64,000 nt of DNA from Pedobacter sp. BS3 (lineage in GTDB: Bacteria; Bacteroidota; Bacteroidia; Sphingobacteriales; Sphingobacteriaceae). This document shows positions 17,481 through 25,448 of the stretch, piece by piece. Each line of letters starts with the position of its first letter. Position 1 is the stretch's first letter. Both the position numbers and the translations under genes were made by a program. Under the pieces are notes generated by a model. That model was given only the letters and a program-made list of their open reading frames with translations, searched no databases and was not told where the DNA came from. Location: NCBI RefSeq assembly GCF_008274585.1, contig NZ_VTRT01000003.1, forward strand, positions 558,001 to 622,000, read 5' to 3'.

Positions 17481-18845
17481 CTACGCTCCGGATATAGCAT
17501 TGATAATATCATACTGTGTAATGATCTCAAACCTTCCCTGCTCATCTTCTACCAGCACAGCACTGTTTTCTTTATTGATCATGGCTGATATTTTATCAAT
17601 GGATGTATTCAGATCAACAAACGGAAAAGGTTTGGTTACTACAGCCTCTAACGTTTGTGATTTTACCGAAGGGTTTTCCAGCAAAGCATCCAGGATATCG
17701 CTTTCTGTAATTTTTCCCATCACTTTATCATGCTGTGTAACCGGAATTTGCGAGATATTCAGTGTTTTCATGGTATTGATAGCCTCGGTAACTGTTTTAT
17801 CAATATCAATAGTTACAATCTCCTGCGATTCCCGTTTAGCCAGAATTGAACGTGCCGTAAGTTTTTCATCGGCAAGGAAACCGCGTTCACGCAGCCAGTC
17901 ATCATTAAACATTTTACCCATGTAGCGTGAGCCGTGGTCATGAAAGATCACCACCACCACATCATCCGGTTTAAAATGCTGTTTCAGTTGAAGCAAGCCA
18001 GCAATAGCAGCGCCCGCCGAGTTGCCTACAAAAATGCCTTCTTTACGGGCAATTTCACGGGTCATTAGAGCGGCATCCTTATCAGTCACCTTTTCAAAAT
18101 GGTCAATCACCGAAAAGTCAACGTTCCTGGGCAAAAAATCCTCGCCTATGCCTTCTGTAATGTAAGGATAGATCTCATTCTTGTCGAAGATCCCGGTCTC
18201 CTTGTACTTTTTAAATACCGAACCATAGGTATCTATTCCCCAAACTTTAATATTGGGATTTTTTTCCTTCAGGTAGCGGGCTGTTCCGGAAATAGTGCCG
18301 CCCGTGCCAACTCCAACTACCAAATGGGTAATTTTACCTTCGGTTTGCTCCCATATTTCGGGGCCGGTTTGTTCGTAATGCGCCTGCGTATTTGAGAGAT
18401 TATCGTATTGATTGGGCTTCCACGAGTTAGGGGTTTCGCGTTCAAGCCGCGATGAAACGGAATAATACGACCGTGGATCTTCGGGTTCTACATTGGTGGG
18501 GCATACAATTACTTCGGCTCCAAAAGCCCGAAGCGCATCAACTTTTTCTTTAGATTGCTTATCGGTTGTAGTAAAAATACATTTATAACCTTTTATTACG
18601 GCTGCAATGGCCAATCCCATGCCGGTATTGCCTGATGTTCCTTCTATAATGGTTCCGCCGGGTTTTAGCTTTCCTTCCCGCTCGGCATCTTCTATCATTT
18701 TTACCGCCATACGGTCTTTAATGGAATTTCCGGGATTTGTAGTTTCTATCTTCGCCAGAATAGTTCCAGGCACATCTTTTACAATTTTGTTCAGCTTTAC
18801 AAGCGGCGTATTGCCAATGGTCTCTAAAATATTGTTATACCACAT
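17481..18845 (-). CDS. Cystathionine beta-synthase with C-terminal CBS domains
   Basis: 454 residues. The fold-type II PLP domain has the Schiff-base lysine in NPGNSIKDRMAVKM (near residue 41), the substrate loop EGTSGNTGMGLAI and the phosphate-binding glycines GVGTGGTISG. Residues 340-454 are two CBS repeats (ITIDIDKTVTEAINTMKTLNISQIPV and FVDLNTSIDKISAMI). It condenses serine or O-acetylserine with homocysteine in transsulfuration; a cysteine-synthase role is the main alternative. It is a single gene, convergent with araC. Confidence 0.9.
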   Translation of the reverse strand: MWYNNILETIGNTPLVKLNKIVKDVPGTILAKIETTNPGNSIKDRMAVKMIEDAEREGKLKPGGTIIEGTSGNTGMGLAIAAVIKGYKCIFTTTDKQSKEKVDALRAFGAEVIVCPTNVEPEDPRSYYSVSSRLERETPNSWKPNQYDNLSNTQAHYEQTGPEIWEQTEGKITHLVVGVGTGGTISGTARYLKEKNPNIKVWGIDTYGSVFKKYKETGIFDKNEIYPYITEGIGEDFLPRNVDFSVIDHFEKVTDKDAALMTREIARKEGIFVGNSAGAAIAGLLQLKQHFKPDDVVVVIFHDHGSRYMGKMFNDDWLRERGFLADEKLTARSILAKRESQEIVTIDIDKTVTEAINTMKTLNISQIPVTQHDKVMGKITESDILDALLENPSVKSQTLEAVVTKPFPFVDLNTSIDKISAMINKENSAVLVEDEQGRFEIITQYDIINAISGA

Positions 18846-19001
18846 AAATTAAGTTAAAAGTAAAAGTCACAAATCAAAACCCCGAAAGGCCGTTCAATGG
18901 CTCTAAAAGCCCCAAGACAAAGGTAGCAATTATGTACCTGAGAGAATGCCTGCAAGCAAACAAATAAACGTGAACTATGCCCAGCTATTCTAACCGGCAG
19001 T
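18846..19001. other. Short intergenic region with a recurring CCCCGAA motif
   Basis: A 156-bp spacer upstream of cystathionine beta-synthase. It has an A-rich tract (AAGTTAAAAGTAAAAGTC) followed by CAAAACCCCGAAAGGC. A similar arrangement, AAAAGTCAAAACCCCGAAGG, occurs at 28518-28540, so this is probably another dispersed intergenic sequence. Confidence 0.45.
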
Positions 19002-20351
19002 TTATTGTTGTAAAAACCACGCTATGTATGCAGGCAACTGGGAACCCAGGTAATAGGGTAAATTCATTAACGTATATGGCTGCTTATTGGGAGTTTGCGT
19101 TTGTATAACAGAAAATGAGCCTCCGTATATCCTGACGGCGTGGCGCACTCCTGAAATTTCGATGAACTGATGCAAGGAACGTAATGAGCCCGTAGCTCCT
19201 GATTTAATCTCAACGGGGACAACATTACTTCCGGATGTATAAAGCATGTCTACCTCAGCCTGCGACTGACTTTTCTCTCTTACCCAGAATATTGGAACAA
19301 TATCCCGCTGGTTTTGAAGGGCGCTTACCTCCTGTGCAATAATATGCGGGATAATACTTCCCTTATATGCATTGCTCAGATCGTCCATAGCCAGCATCTC
19401 CGCCTGGATGTTCAGGCTGTAATTAACCAGTCCTGTATCAAGAAATTGTAACCGTGGCGACTTTTTAAGGTCAGGACGCAAGGGTGGCTGCACATCTGTG
19501 GTAGGATAGATCAACCGTATGATCCGGGCATCATGCAATGTCCTGAAAGCCTCACCTACTTCCCTGGATCGATAGTTGGAATTGCCAAAACCCTGAAATT
19601 TAACCCGCTCATCCACATAGAGTGGGGCTGTATCCATGATATGCCTGATGATTTTTCTCTCCGTAGGATTACTGGTATATTTCTCGATATCATTCTTGTA
19701 AGTTGCCCATATCCCCTCATATACCCGTGTTAAATCAGACAGACTTTTTTTCCGGATATCTGTTTTTACCACTTCTGGCATGCCTCCGGTAATAACATAC
19801 CTGTTAAAAATGTCCATCAAAACAGTGTGGGCAGCAGGCTTAACAGGCACGGCAGTAAGCTGTGCCACTAAGTCTTCCCGGCCAATAGCTGTTAAATATT
19901 CGGGGAAGTTTAAGGGATGGAGATATAAAAATTCTACCCGGCCAACCGGAAAACTCTTTACTTTTTGAAGCGCAAACTCCAGTAGCGAGCCGGCACTGAT
20001 CACGTGTAACCGGGGCATATCTTCATAAAAGTACCGCAGCTGCTGAATGGCCGCGGGGCACTCCTGTATCTCGTCTATAAATAATAAAGTATCTGCTGCA
20101 TTGGCAGACGGAATGCCGTGGGCTATGAACAGGGCTTCGGTAAGGGTACCCACATCGGTATATTGTTCAAAATAGCTACGGTCATCCGACCTCTCCAGGT
20201 TTAGCAGTATACTGTGCTTGTACGTACGGCAAAAATCGCGTACAAGCGTTGTTTTGCCCACCTGCCTTGCCCCTCTGATGACCAATGGCTTCCTTGTTTC
20301 GCTTGATTTCCAATACGATAAGCGTTCTTCTGCTATACGTTTAAAAGTCAT
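19002..20351 (-). CDS. AAA-type ATPase with DUF4143 C-terminal domain
   Basis: 449 residues from ATG 20351; an in-frame TTG at 20360 adds only three residues. Walker A is RGARQVGKTTL and Walker B is LLFIDEIQECP. A winged-helix-like middle segment precedes the C-terminal DUF4143 region, whose AEVDMLY...PVEIKSG resembles a PD-(D/E)xK nuclease core. These ATPases are common in Bacteroidota and archaea; their role is unsettled, though defence or genome maintenance has been suggested. The gene is preceded by four 33-bp-spaced repeats that overlap a good promoter. Confidence 0.88.
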   Translation of the reverse strand: MTFKRIAEERLSYWKSSETRKPLVIRGARQVGKTTLVRDFCRTYKHSILLNLERSDDRSYFEQYTDVGTLTEALFIAHGIPSANAADTLLFIDEIQECPAAIQQLRYFYEDMPRLHVISAGSLLEFALQKVKSFPVGRVEFLYLHPLNFPEYLTAIGREDLVAQLTAVPVKPAAHTVLMDIFNRYVITGGMPEVVKTDIRKKSLSDLTRVYEGIWATYKNDIEKYTSNPTERKIIRHIMDTAPLYVDERVKFQGFGNSNYRSREVGEAFRTLHDARIIRLIYPTTDVQPPLRPDLKKSPRLQFLDTGLVNYSLNIQAEMLAMDDLSNAYKGSIIPHIIAQEVSALQNQRDIVPIFWVREKSQSQAEVDMLYTSGSNVVPVEIKSGATGSLRSLHQFIEISGVRHAVRIYGGSFSVIQTQTPNKQPYTLMNLPYYLGSQLPAYIAWFLQQ

Positions 20352-20376
20352 TTTCGACAAACAAAGTGCACTATTT

Positions 20377-20493
20377 GTAACAAAACAAAGGCAAAATTAG
20401 GATAAATTTGTAACAAAACAAGGGCAATTTATCAAAGATATTGTAACAAAGCAAGGGCAATTTAAAGCAAAATGTGTAACAGAACAAGGGCAA
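20377..20493. repeat. Four 18-bp repeats at an exact 33-bp period
   Basis: Copies at 20377-20394, 20410-20427, 20443-20460 and 20476-20493 of consensus GTAACAAARCAAGGGCAA, separated by unrelated 15-bp spacers. Each copy differs from the consensus at no more than one or two positions. On the minus strand they lie just upstream of the ATPase start and within its promoter. A degenerate fifth site may exist near 20355. Confidence 0.9.
20392..20421 (-). promoter_or_regulatory. Promoter of the DUF4143 ATPase gene
   Basis: On the minus strand, TTG (20421-20419), then exactly 19 bp, then TAATTTTG (20399-20392), a full match to TTG-N19-TAnnTTTG. The -33 box lies in repeat 2, and the end of the -7 box overlaps repeat 1, so proteins bound to the repeats would compete with RNA polymerase. 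The ATG is about 40 bp downstream. Confidence 0.65.
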
Positions 20494-20542
20494 ATCACAA
20501 GAGCTATTTGCTTTTTATGGGCTTCAGACCGCCCTGCGATCT

Positions 20543-21406
20543 TTAAAACTTGAGGTGCTTTACTGTTAAGCCATTATTGATGAGCTGCCGCAATGAATCT
20601 ATACCTATGCGTAACTGCGTTTCCACGTATTGCTCGGTAACTTTAGAGTCGCTTTCGGTAGTTTTTACACCTTCGGGAATCATTGGCTGGTCTGATATCA
20701 GCAACAGCGCCCCGGTTGGTATTTTATTAGCGAAACCAGTGCTAAATATGGTTGCCGTTTCCATGTCAATGGCCATGGCCCGCAAGGTTTTCAGGTATTT
20801 TTTGAAATTCTTATCGTGCTCCCATACCCGCCGGTTGGTAGTATAAACCGTTCCGGTCCAGTAATCGCGTTGATAATCCCTGATGGTAGTTGATATGGCT
20901 TTTTGCAGAGCGAATGCCGGAAGAGCCGGAACTTCGGGAGGAAAATAGTCATTGGAAGTTCCTTCGCCCCGTATAGCTGCAATGGGCAAAATCAGATCGC
21001 CAATACTGTTCTTCTTTTTTAAACCGCCGCATTTACCCAGAAAAAGAACAGCCTTTGGCTTAATAGCGCTCAATAGATCCATCATGGTTGCTGCCAGCGG
21101 ACTGCCCATCCCAAAGTTTATAATGGTAATTCCGTTTGCCGATACGCTCTGCATGGGTTTATCCAGTCCCATAATAGGTGCATTATCATGCCATTCTGAA
21201 AACAGCTGCAAATACCTGGAGAAGTTAGTTAGTAAAATAAAATCCGTAAACTCTTTCAGAGGCCTCCCTGTATATCGCGGCAGCCAGTTATTTACAATAT
21301 CTTCTTTCGATTTGAGCCCCTTCTTTACGGGACTTTCTACCTCTTTTACCTGCTTTGCCTGCGCTACAATGGCTTCATCTTTTTTTACTTCTGTATGCTC
21401 GTTCAT
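20543..21406 (-). CDS. AMP nucleosidase
   Basis: 287 residues from ATG 21406 (a TTG at 21424 is less likely). The core is a nucleoside-phosphorylase fold: INFGMGSPLAATMMDLLSAIKPKAVLFLGKCGGLKKKNSIGDLILPIAAIRGEG, and later MAIDMETATIFSTGFANKIPTGALLLISDQPM, with the conserved Glu of MExA. Size and wording match Bacteroidota AMP nucleosidase (AMP to adenine and ribose-5-phosphate). A charged 35-residue N-terminal extension is present. It follows the terminator after clpX, so it probably has its own promoter. Confidence 0.85.
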   Translation of the reverse strand: MNEHTEVKKDEAIVAQAKQVKEVESPVKKGLKSKEDIVNNWLPRYTGRPLKEFTDFILLTNFSRYLQLFSEWHDNAPIMGLDKPMQSVSANGITIINFGMGSPLAATMMDLLSAIKPKAVLFLGKCGGLKKKNSIGDLILPIAAIRGEGTSNDYFPPEVPALPAFALQKAISTTIRDYQRDYWTGTVYTTNRRVWEHDKNFKKYLKTLRAMAIDMETATIFSTGFANKIPTGALLLISDQPMIPEGVKTTESDSKVTEQYVETQLRIGIDSLRQLINNGLTVKHLKF

Positions 21407-21422
21407 ACTCCTGTTATTAAGC

Positions 21423-21447
21423 AAAAATCCCCCGCTTTCGGCGGGGG
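21423..21447 (-). terminator. Intrinsic terminator after clpX
   Basis: On the minus strand, CCCCCGC and GCGGGGG form a 7-bp G/C stem with a 5-nt loop, followed by ATTTTT. It is 5 bp after the clpX stop and 17 bp before the AMP nucleosidase start. Confidence 0.85.
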
Positions 21448-21452
21448 ACTGG

Positions 21453-22694
21453 TTATGCCACTTTTAATTTTTTGATATCTGACTTGGCAAATTTTTCTAT
21501 CGCATAATCGAGTGTGATGTACAGCTCCTTATCATGTTCCTTGTCTGATGGAACTTCAAACATGGCATCGATCATGATTGCTTCGCAGATGGATCTTAAT
21601 CCGCGGGCTCCCAGCTTAAACTCCATCGCCTTATCTACAATAAACTCCAGCACATCTTTATCAAACTCCAGGTCGATATTTTCATATTCAAACAGCTTTT
21701 TATACTGTTTTATCAGGGAGTTTTTAGGCTCGGTTAAGATATTCAGCAACGCATTCCGATCAAGCGGATTTAAATGCGTAACTACAGGCAAGCGACCGAT
21801 CAGCTCAGGTATCAGACCAAAAGCCTTTAAATCCTGGGGTGTGATATATTTATAGAGGTTTTTCAGATCGATCTCCACCTCATCTTTCTTCACCTTATAT
21901 CCTACGGTTTGGGTGCGCAGCCTGTTGGCAATTTTCTTTTCGATACCGTCAAATGCACCGCCGCAAATAAACAGGATATTGCTGGTATTTACAGCTATCA
22001 TTTTTTGATCCGGATGCTTGCGACCTCCTTGCGGCGGAACATTTACTACCGTACCTTCCAGGATTTTTAATAAGGCCTGCTGTACACCCTCGCCCGAAAC
22101 ATCCCGGGTAATGGATGGATTATCGCTTTTACGGGCAATTTTGTCCACTTCGTCGATGTACACAATACCGCGTTCTGCGGCGGTAACATCGTAATCTGCG
22201 GCCTGTAATAACCGGGTTAATATACTTTCAACATCCTCGCCTACGTAACCGGCTTCGGTTAATACGGTTGCATCGCAAATGCAGAAAGGTACGTGCAGAA
22301 TTTTGGCAATGGTTTTAGCCAGTAAGGTTTTGCCGGTTCCTGTCTCGCCAACCATGATGATGTTTGATTTTTCAATCTCGATCTCATCTTTTTCTACCTT
22401 CTGGTTGAGGCGCTTGTAATGGTTGTAAACCGCTACAGCGAGCACTTTCTTGGCATCGTCCTGCCCGATAACATATTGATCAATATGCGCTTTGATTTCG
22501 GCAGGCTTCAGTAAGGTAAAATTGCCTTGCGGCGATTTACTTTTACGGGGCCCCAGCTCTTCGGTAAGTATCTGATTGGCCTGGGCCACACATTTATCGC
22601 ATATATGCGCATCCAGTCCGGCTATTAGCATTAACGTATCCTGCTTACCAGATCCGCAAAAAGAGCACCGGACGTCTTTTATGTTTTTAGCCAT
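21453..22694 (-). CDS. clpX: ATP-dependent Clp protease ATP-binding subunit ClpX
   Basis: 413 residues from ATG 22694 ([14 protein letters not shown]). The N-terminal zinc-binding domain has Cys pairs CSFCG and CDKC; Walker A is [13 protein letters not shown], Walker [10 protein letters not shown], and the arginine finger and sensor regions follow. The [26 protein letters not shown] segment is characteristic. ClpX unfolds substrates for ClpP. Its start overlaps the end of clpP by 8 bp. Confidence 0.97.
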   Translation of the reverse strand: MAKNIKDVRCSFCGSGKQDTLMLIAGLDAHICDKCVAQANQILTEELGPRKSKSPQGNFTLLKPAEIKAHIDQYVIGQDDAKKVLAVAVYNHYKRLNQKVEKDEIEIEKSNIIMVGETGTGKTLLAKTIAKILHVPFCICDATVLTEAGYVGEDVESILTRLLQAADYDVTAAERGIVYIDEVDKIARKSDNPSITRDVSGEGVQQALLKILEGTVVNVPPQGGRKHPDQKMIAVNTSNILFICGGAFDGIEKKIANRLRTQTVGYKVKKDEVEIDLKNLYKYITPQDLKAFGLIPELIGRLPVVTHLNPLDRNALLNILTEPKNSLIKQYKKLFEYENIDLEFDKDVLEFIVDKAMEFKLGARGLRSICEAIMIDAMFEVPSDKEHDKELYITLDYAIEKFAKSDIKKLKVA

Positions 22695-23394
22695 TGTTAT
22701 TTTCTTTTGTTGCTCCCAGCACTTCATCAATCATACCAAATTCTTTTGCTTCCTGTGCAATCATCCAGTAATCACGGTCTGATGCATCATGAACTTTCTG
22801 ATATTCCTGACCACTGTGCTTTGCAAGGATCTCGTATAATTCACGCTTTAATTTTAAAATTTCACGGGCTGTGATCTCAATGTCTGAAGCCTGGCCCTGA
22901 ACACCACCCAGGGGCTGGTGGATCATTACCCGGGAATGTGGTAAAGCGGCACGTTTGCCCGCAGTTCCGGCACATAACAGTACGGCAGCCATAGAAGCAG
23001 CCATACCGGTACAAATGGTTGCTACGTCGGGACTGATGTACTGCATGGTATCGTAAATTCCTAAACCGGCATAAACAGAGCCTCCCGGCGAGTTAATGTA
23101 TATCTGGATATCGCGTTTGGCATCTGTTGACTGTAAAAACAGCAGCTGTGCCTGTATGATATTCGCATTGGCATCATAAATGGCATCGCCCATAAATATA
23201 ATGCGATCCATCATTAAGCGTGAAAACACGTCCATCTGCGCCACATTCAGCTGTCTTTCTTCTATAATATAAGGCGTCATACCCATAGGAAGGGCATTTT
23301 TTTCTACCCGTGATATAAAGCCATCAACATGTAAACTATTAATGCGCTGATGCTTTACTGCATATTTTCTAAATTCGTTCTTATCTATTTTCAT
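22687..23394 (-). CDS. clpP: ATP-dependent Clp protease proteolytic subunit ClpP
   Basis: 235 residues. Catalytic Ser lies in [13 protein letters not shown], His in [13 protein letters not shown] and Asp in DASDRDYWM. The N-terminus is about 25 residues longer than E. coli mature ClpP, consistent with a propeptide. It is in an operon with clpX, downstream of tig in the common tig-clpP-clpX order, but a terminator separates it from tig. Confidence 0.97.
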   Translation of the reverse strand: MKIDKNEFRKYAVKHQRINSLHVDGFISRVEKNALPMGMTPYIIEERQLNVAQMDVFSRLMMDRIIFMGDAIYDANANIIQAQLLFLQSTDAKRDIQIYINSPGGSVYAGLGIYDTMQYISPDVATICTGMAASMAAVLLCAGTAGKRAALPHSRVMIHQPLGGVQGQASDIEITAREILKLKRELYEILAKHSGQEYQKVHDASDRDYWMIAQEAKEFGMIDEVLGATKENNNG

Positions 23395-23464
23395 GAGCTT
23401 ATATTGTTTTAATAATGAATGTACTCTTAATGATCTATGCGATAATGTGATGAATTAATTATCG

Positions 23465-23482
23465 CTAAAATATATATTTTAG
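23465..23482. promoter_or_regulatory. Perfect 18-bp palindrome upstream of clpP
   Basis: CTAAAATATATATTTTAG is fully self-complementary and lies about 71 bp upstream of the clpP start. It may be an operator for clpPX; no factor is known from the sequence. Confidence 0.3.
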
Positions 23483-23517
23483 TTTAGACTACGGTTATAT
23501 CAGCGTCAATTCTATTT

Positions 23518-23565
23518 GAGATGTGAGATATGAGACGTGAGATGTGAGATGTGAGATGTGAGATG
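23518..23565. repeat. Heptanucleotide tandem repeat GAGATGT
   Basis: Nearly seven units of GAGATGT, two of them with one substitution, between tig and clpP. Confidence 0.9.
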
Positions 23566-23589
23566 CTGGCCTCTAACCAATAAAGTTTA

Positions 23590-23622
23590 CCGGATAAAAG
23601 AAATGCCGGAATAATCCGGCAT
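23590..23622 (-). terminator. Probable terminator after tig
   Basis: ATGCCGGA and TCCGGCAT form a perfect 8-bp stem with loop ATAA (23603-23622); on the minus strand it is followed by TTCTTTTATCC. It lies about 50 bp after the tig stop. Confidence 0.65.
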
Positions 23623-23670
23623 GACCTGCAGGCTTTGTGAGCCTTATATTTTTACTGTACAGCTTTTTGC

Positions 23671-25014
23671 TTACGCTAATTCCAGGAACTTGTTATAAGC
23701 AATCTTCTTTTTATCAAGCGTAACTACCGTTTTAAGATGATCAAATACTTTCTGCGCTTTTACTTCTTCAATAATGCGGTTGGCATTTTCTTTATTCTGT
23801 AAAAATTGTACAGTGTATTGTGATAACTGATCTTCGGGTAATGGTTGTGGACTGTACATCCTGAATTGTGCATCTAAGCGCAGCTTAGCAGCATGAAACA
23901 CCTCTTCGTACTTAATTTCGATGTTATTATCCTTGATGATCTTGTTTTCAATCAGTGTCCATTTCAGGTTGCGGGCAAATTCATCATAACCCTGAGCCAG
24001 CTCTTCTTCGGTAAGCTTCTCGTTGGTTGCTTTTAACCAGCGTTTTAAAAACTCATCGGGTAGCTGAAAATCTATTTTGGATAATACAAAAGCATGAAGA
24101 TCGGTTTGCAGGCGCTGCTCGGCGTTTTGCTCCATCATTGCCTCCAGCTCCTTTTCAATCCGGGCCTTAAATTCTTCCTCGGTTTTAACCTCGTCTTTAC
24201 CAAATAATTTATCAAAGAACTCCTGATTTAAATCGCTTTCTTCCAGACGGTTAATATTTTTTACGGTTAACCGGAAGTTTGATTTTAAATCTTTAGCATC
24301 TTCTTCACTGATATTCAGCAACCTGGCAATTTGCTCTGTATCGTTATCTAAGGCCTTCTGAATGTCAATGTCTACCGTATCGTCTTTTTTCAGGCCAATA
24401 AGCGACTTTTTAATTTTCGCATTTTTAACCTGGTCTAAACGCAATGTAGTGGTGCTGTTTATACCACCTTCAAAAACAGAGCCATCGGCTGCCAGCTGCT
24501 GAAATTCGGCATACAGCATGTCACCATCTGCCGAAACGTCAGGATTAGTGCGTTTACCATAGCTTTTGCGCAGGTTTGATATGCGTGATTCTAAGGTTTC
24601 CGGATCAACGGTAATATCGTACGAAGTGATTTTATCTTTGGATGAAAAATCAATGGTAAATTCGGGAGCCAGCCCTAACTCGTAATCGAACTCAAAATTA
24701 TCGTTAAAATCCCAGTTAAACTGTGTATCAACCGGCTTGGGTAGCGGCTGACCTAAAATTTCGAGCTTATTGTCGTTGATGTAGTTGTTTAAGGTATCGG
24801 CAAGCAGATTATTTACTTCATCTACCAGGATGCTTTTACCATACATTTTTCTGATATGTGCAGGAGGCACCATACCGGGACGAAAGCCTGGTATTTTTGC
24901 TTTCTTAGCATGTTCTTTTATTGCTTTGTCAACACGTGCCTGATAATCTTCGGGATTGATGTTAATTTTTACTACCGAATTCAGGTTATCAATTTTCTCC
25001 TGTGTAATGTTCAT
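23671..25014 (-). CDS. tig: Trigger factor
   Basis: 447 residues. The N-terminal ribosome-binding domain includes AKKAKIPGFRPGMVPPAHIRKMYG, the trigger-factor signature. The middle PPIase-like domain is diverged, as usual in Bacteroidota, and the C-terminal helical region is rich in Lys and Glu (EEFKARIEKELEAMMEQNAEQRLQTDL). It chaperones nascent chains and supports clpP-linked quality control, matching its location upstream of clpPX. It starts 50 bp below the tRNA-Leu terminator. Confidence 0.95.
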   Translation of the reverse strand: MNITQEKIDNLNSVVKININPEDYQARVDKAIKEHAKKAKIPGFRPGMVPPAHIRKMYGKSILVDEVNNLLADTLNNYINDNKLEILGQPLPKPVDTQFNWDFNDNFEFDYELGLAPEFTIDFSSKDKITSYDITVDPETLESRISNLRKSYGKRTNPDVSADGDMLYAEFQQLAADGSVFEGGINSTTTLRLDQVKNAKIKKSLIGLKKDDTVDIDIQKALDNDTEQIARLLNISEEDAKDLKSNFRLTVKNINRLEESDLNQEFFDKLFGKDEVKTEEEFKARIEKELEAMMEQNAEQRLQTDLHAFVLSKIDFQLPDEFLKRWLKATNEKLTEEELAQGYDEFARNLKWTLIENKIIKDNNIEIKYEEVFHAAKLRLDAQFRMYSPQPLPEDQLSQYTVQFLQNKENANRIIEEVKAQKVFDHLKTVVTLDKKKIAYNKFLELA

Positions 25015-25041
25015 TTGTTTTTGCGTTTATTGCCTCAATAC

Positions 25042-25065
25042 AAAAAAACCCGGTTTTGAGCCGGG
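25042..25065 (-). terminator. Intrinsic terminator after tRNA-Leu
   Basis: On the minus strand CCCGG and CCGGG form a stem with a 7-nt loop, followed by seven T residues. It separates the tRNA from tig. Confidence 0.8.
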
Positions 25066-25075
25066 GTTAATTCAG

Positions 25076-25157
25076 TGCGGAAGAAGGGACTCGAACCCCC
25101 ACGCCTCGCGGCGCCAGATCCTAAGTCTGGTGCGGCTACCAATTACGCCACTTCCGC
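25076..25157 (-). tRNA. tRNA-Leu (anticodon UAG)
   Basis: An 82-nt cloverleaf. Acceptor strands GCGGAAG and CTTCCGC pair fully, with discriminator A. The anticodon arm CCAGA-CTTAGGA-TCTGG gives anticodon UAG. A long variable arm (CGCCGCGAGGCG) marks a class II tRNA, and the T arm contains GGTTCGAGTCC. CCA is not encoded. Confidence 0.96.
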
Positions 25158-25235
25158 ATATAGGATTTATGTTAAAACAATCTTTAATCACCGTTATGAT
25201 TAAGAATTATTTTGGTCGGCAAAGATACATTTAAA

Positions 25236-25263
25236 ATTCAAAAGTAAAAAGCAAAAAGTAAAA
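25236..25263. repeat. A-rich heptad tract
   Basis: Four heptamers ATTCAAA, AGTAAAA, AGCAAAA, AGTAAAA upstream of the tRNA. Confidence 0.6.
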
Positions 25264-25280
25264 AAGCAGTAGTTATCCAG

Positions 25281-25422
25281 AGAGGGTATCTCAAAAGTCA
25301 GCAAAACCATCAATTTACAGTCACGCTGACCCCGAAGTCTCGGGGGAAGCGCTTGTAGCCATGATGAACCAATCCTTCGACTAAGCTCAGGATGACCATA
25401 GGAGACTTTTAAGATACCCTCT
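25281..25422. repeat. Inverted-repeat-bounded intergenic element (MITE-like), family 1 variant
   Basis: A 142-bp element. The ends AGAGGGTATCTCAAAAGTC and GACTTTTAAGATACCCTCT are complementary at 18 of 19 positions. The interior has hairpin-forming pieces (AGTCTCGGGGG and TCCTTCGACTAAGCTCAGGA) and no coding frame. It lies between the tRNA-Leu and the hybrid kinase gene, just downstream of the kinase's stop. Confidence 0.75.
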
Positions 25423-25448
25423 TTAAAATCCTGCGAACGAGGTTTAAT

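Noticed and set aside
20377-20493. The 33-bp periodic array as a CRISPR
   Set aside because: 18-bp repeats and 15-bp spacers are too short, and the array overlaps a promoter; operator-like sites are more likely.
21406-21424. Longer TTG starts for AMP nucleosidase, and likewise for the ATPase (20360) and the CHASE3 kinase (32062)
   Set aside because: In each case a normal ATG lies 6-18 bp downstream and agrees with the expected protein start.
25076-25157. tRNA-Leu as an integration site of a genomic island
   Set aside because: No integrase or duplicated tRNA 3' end was found nearby; adjacent genes are housekeeping.
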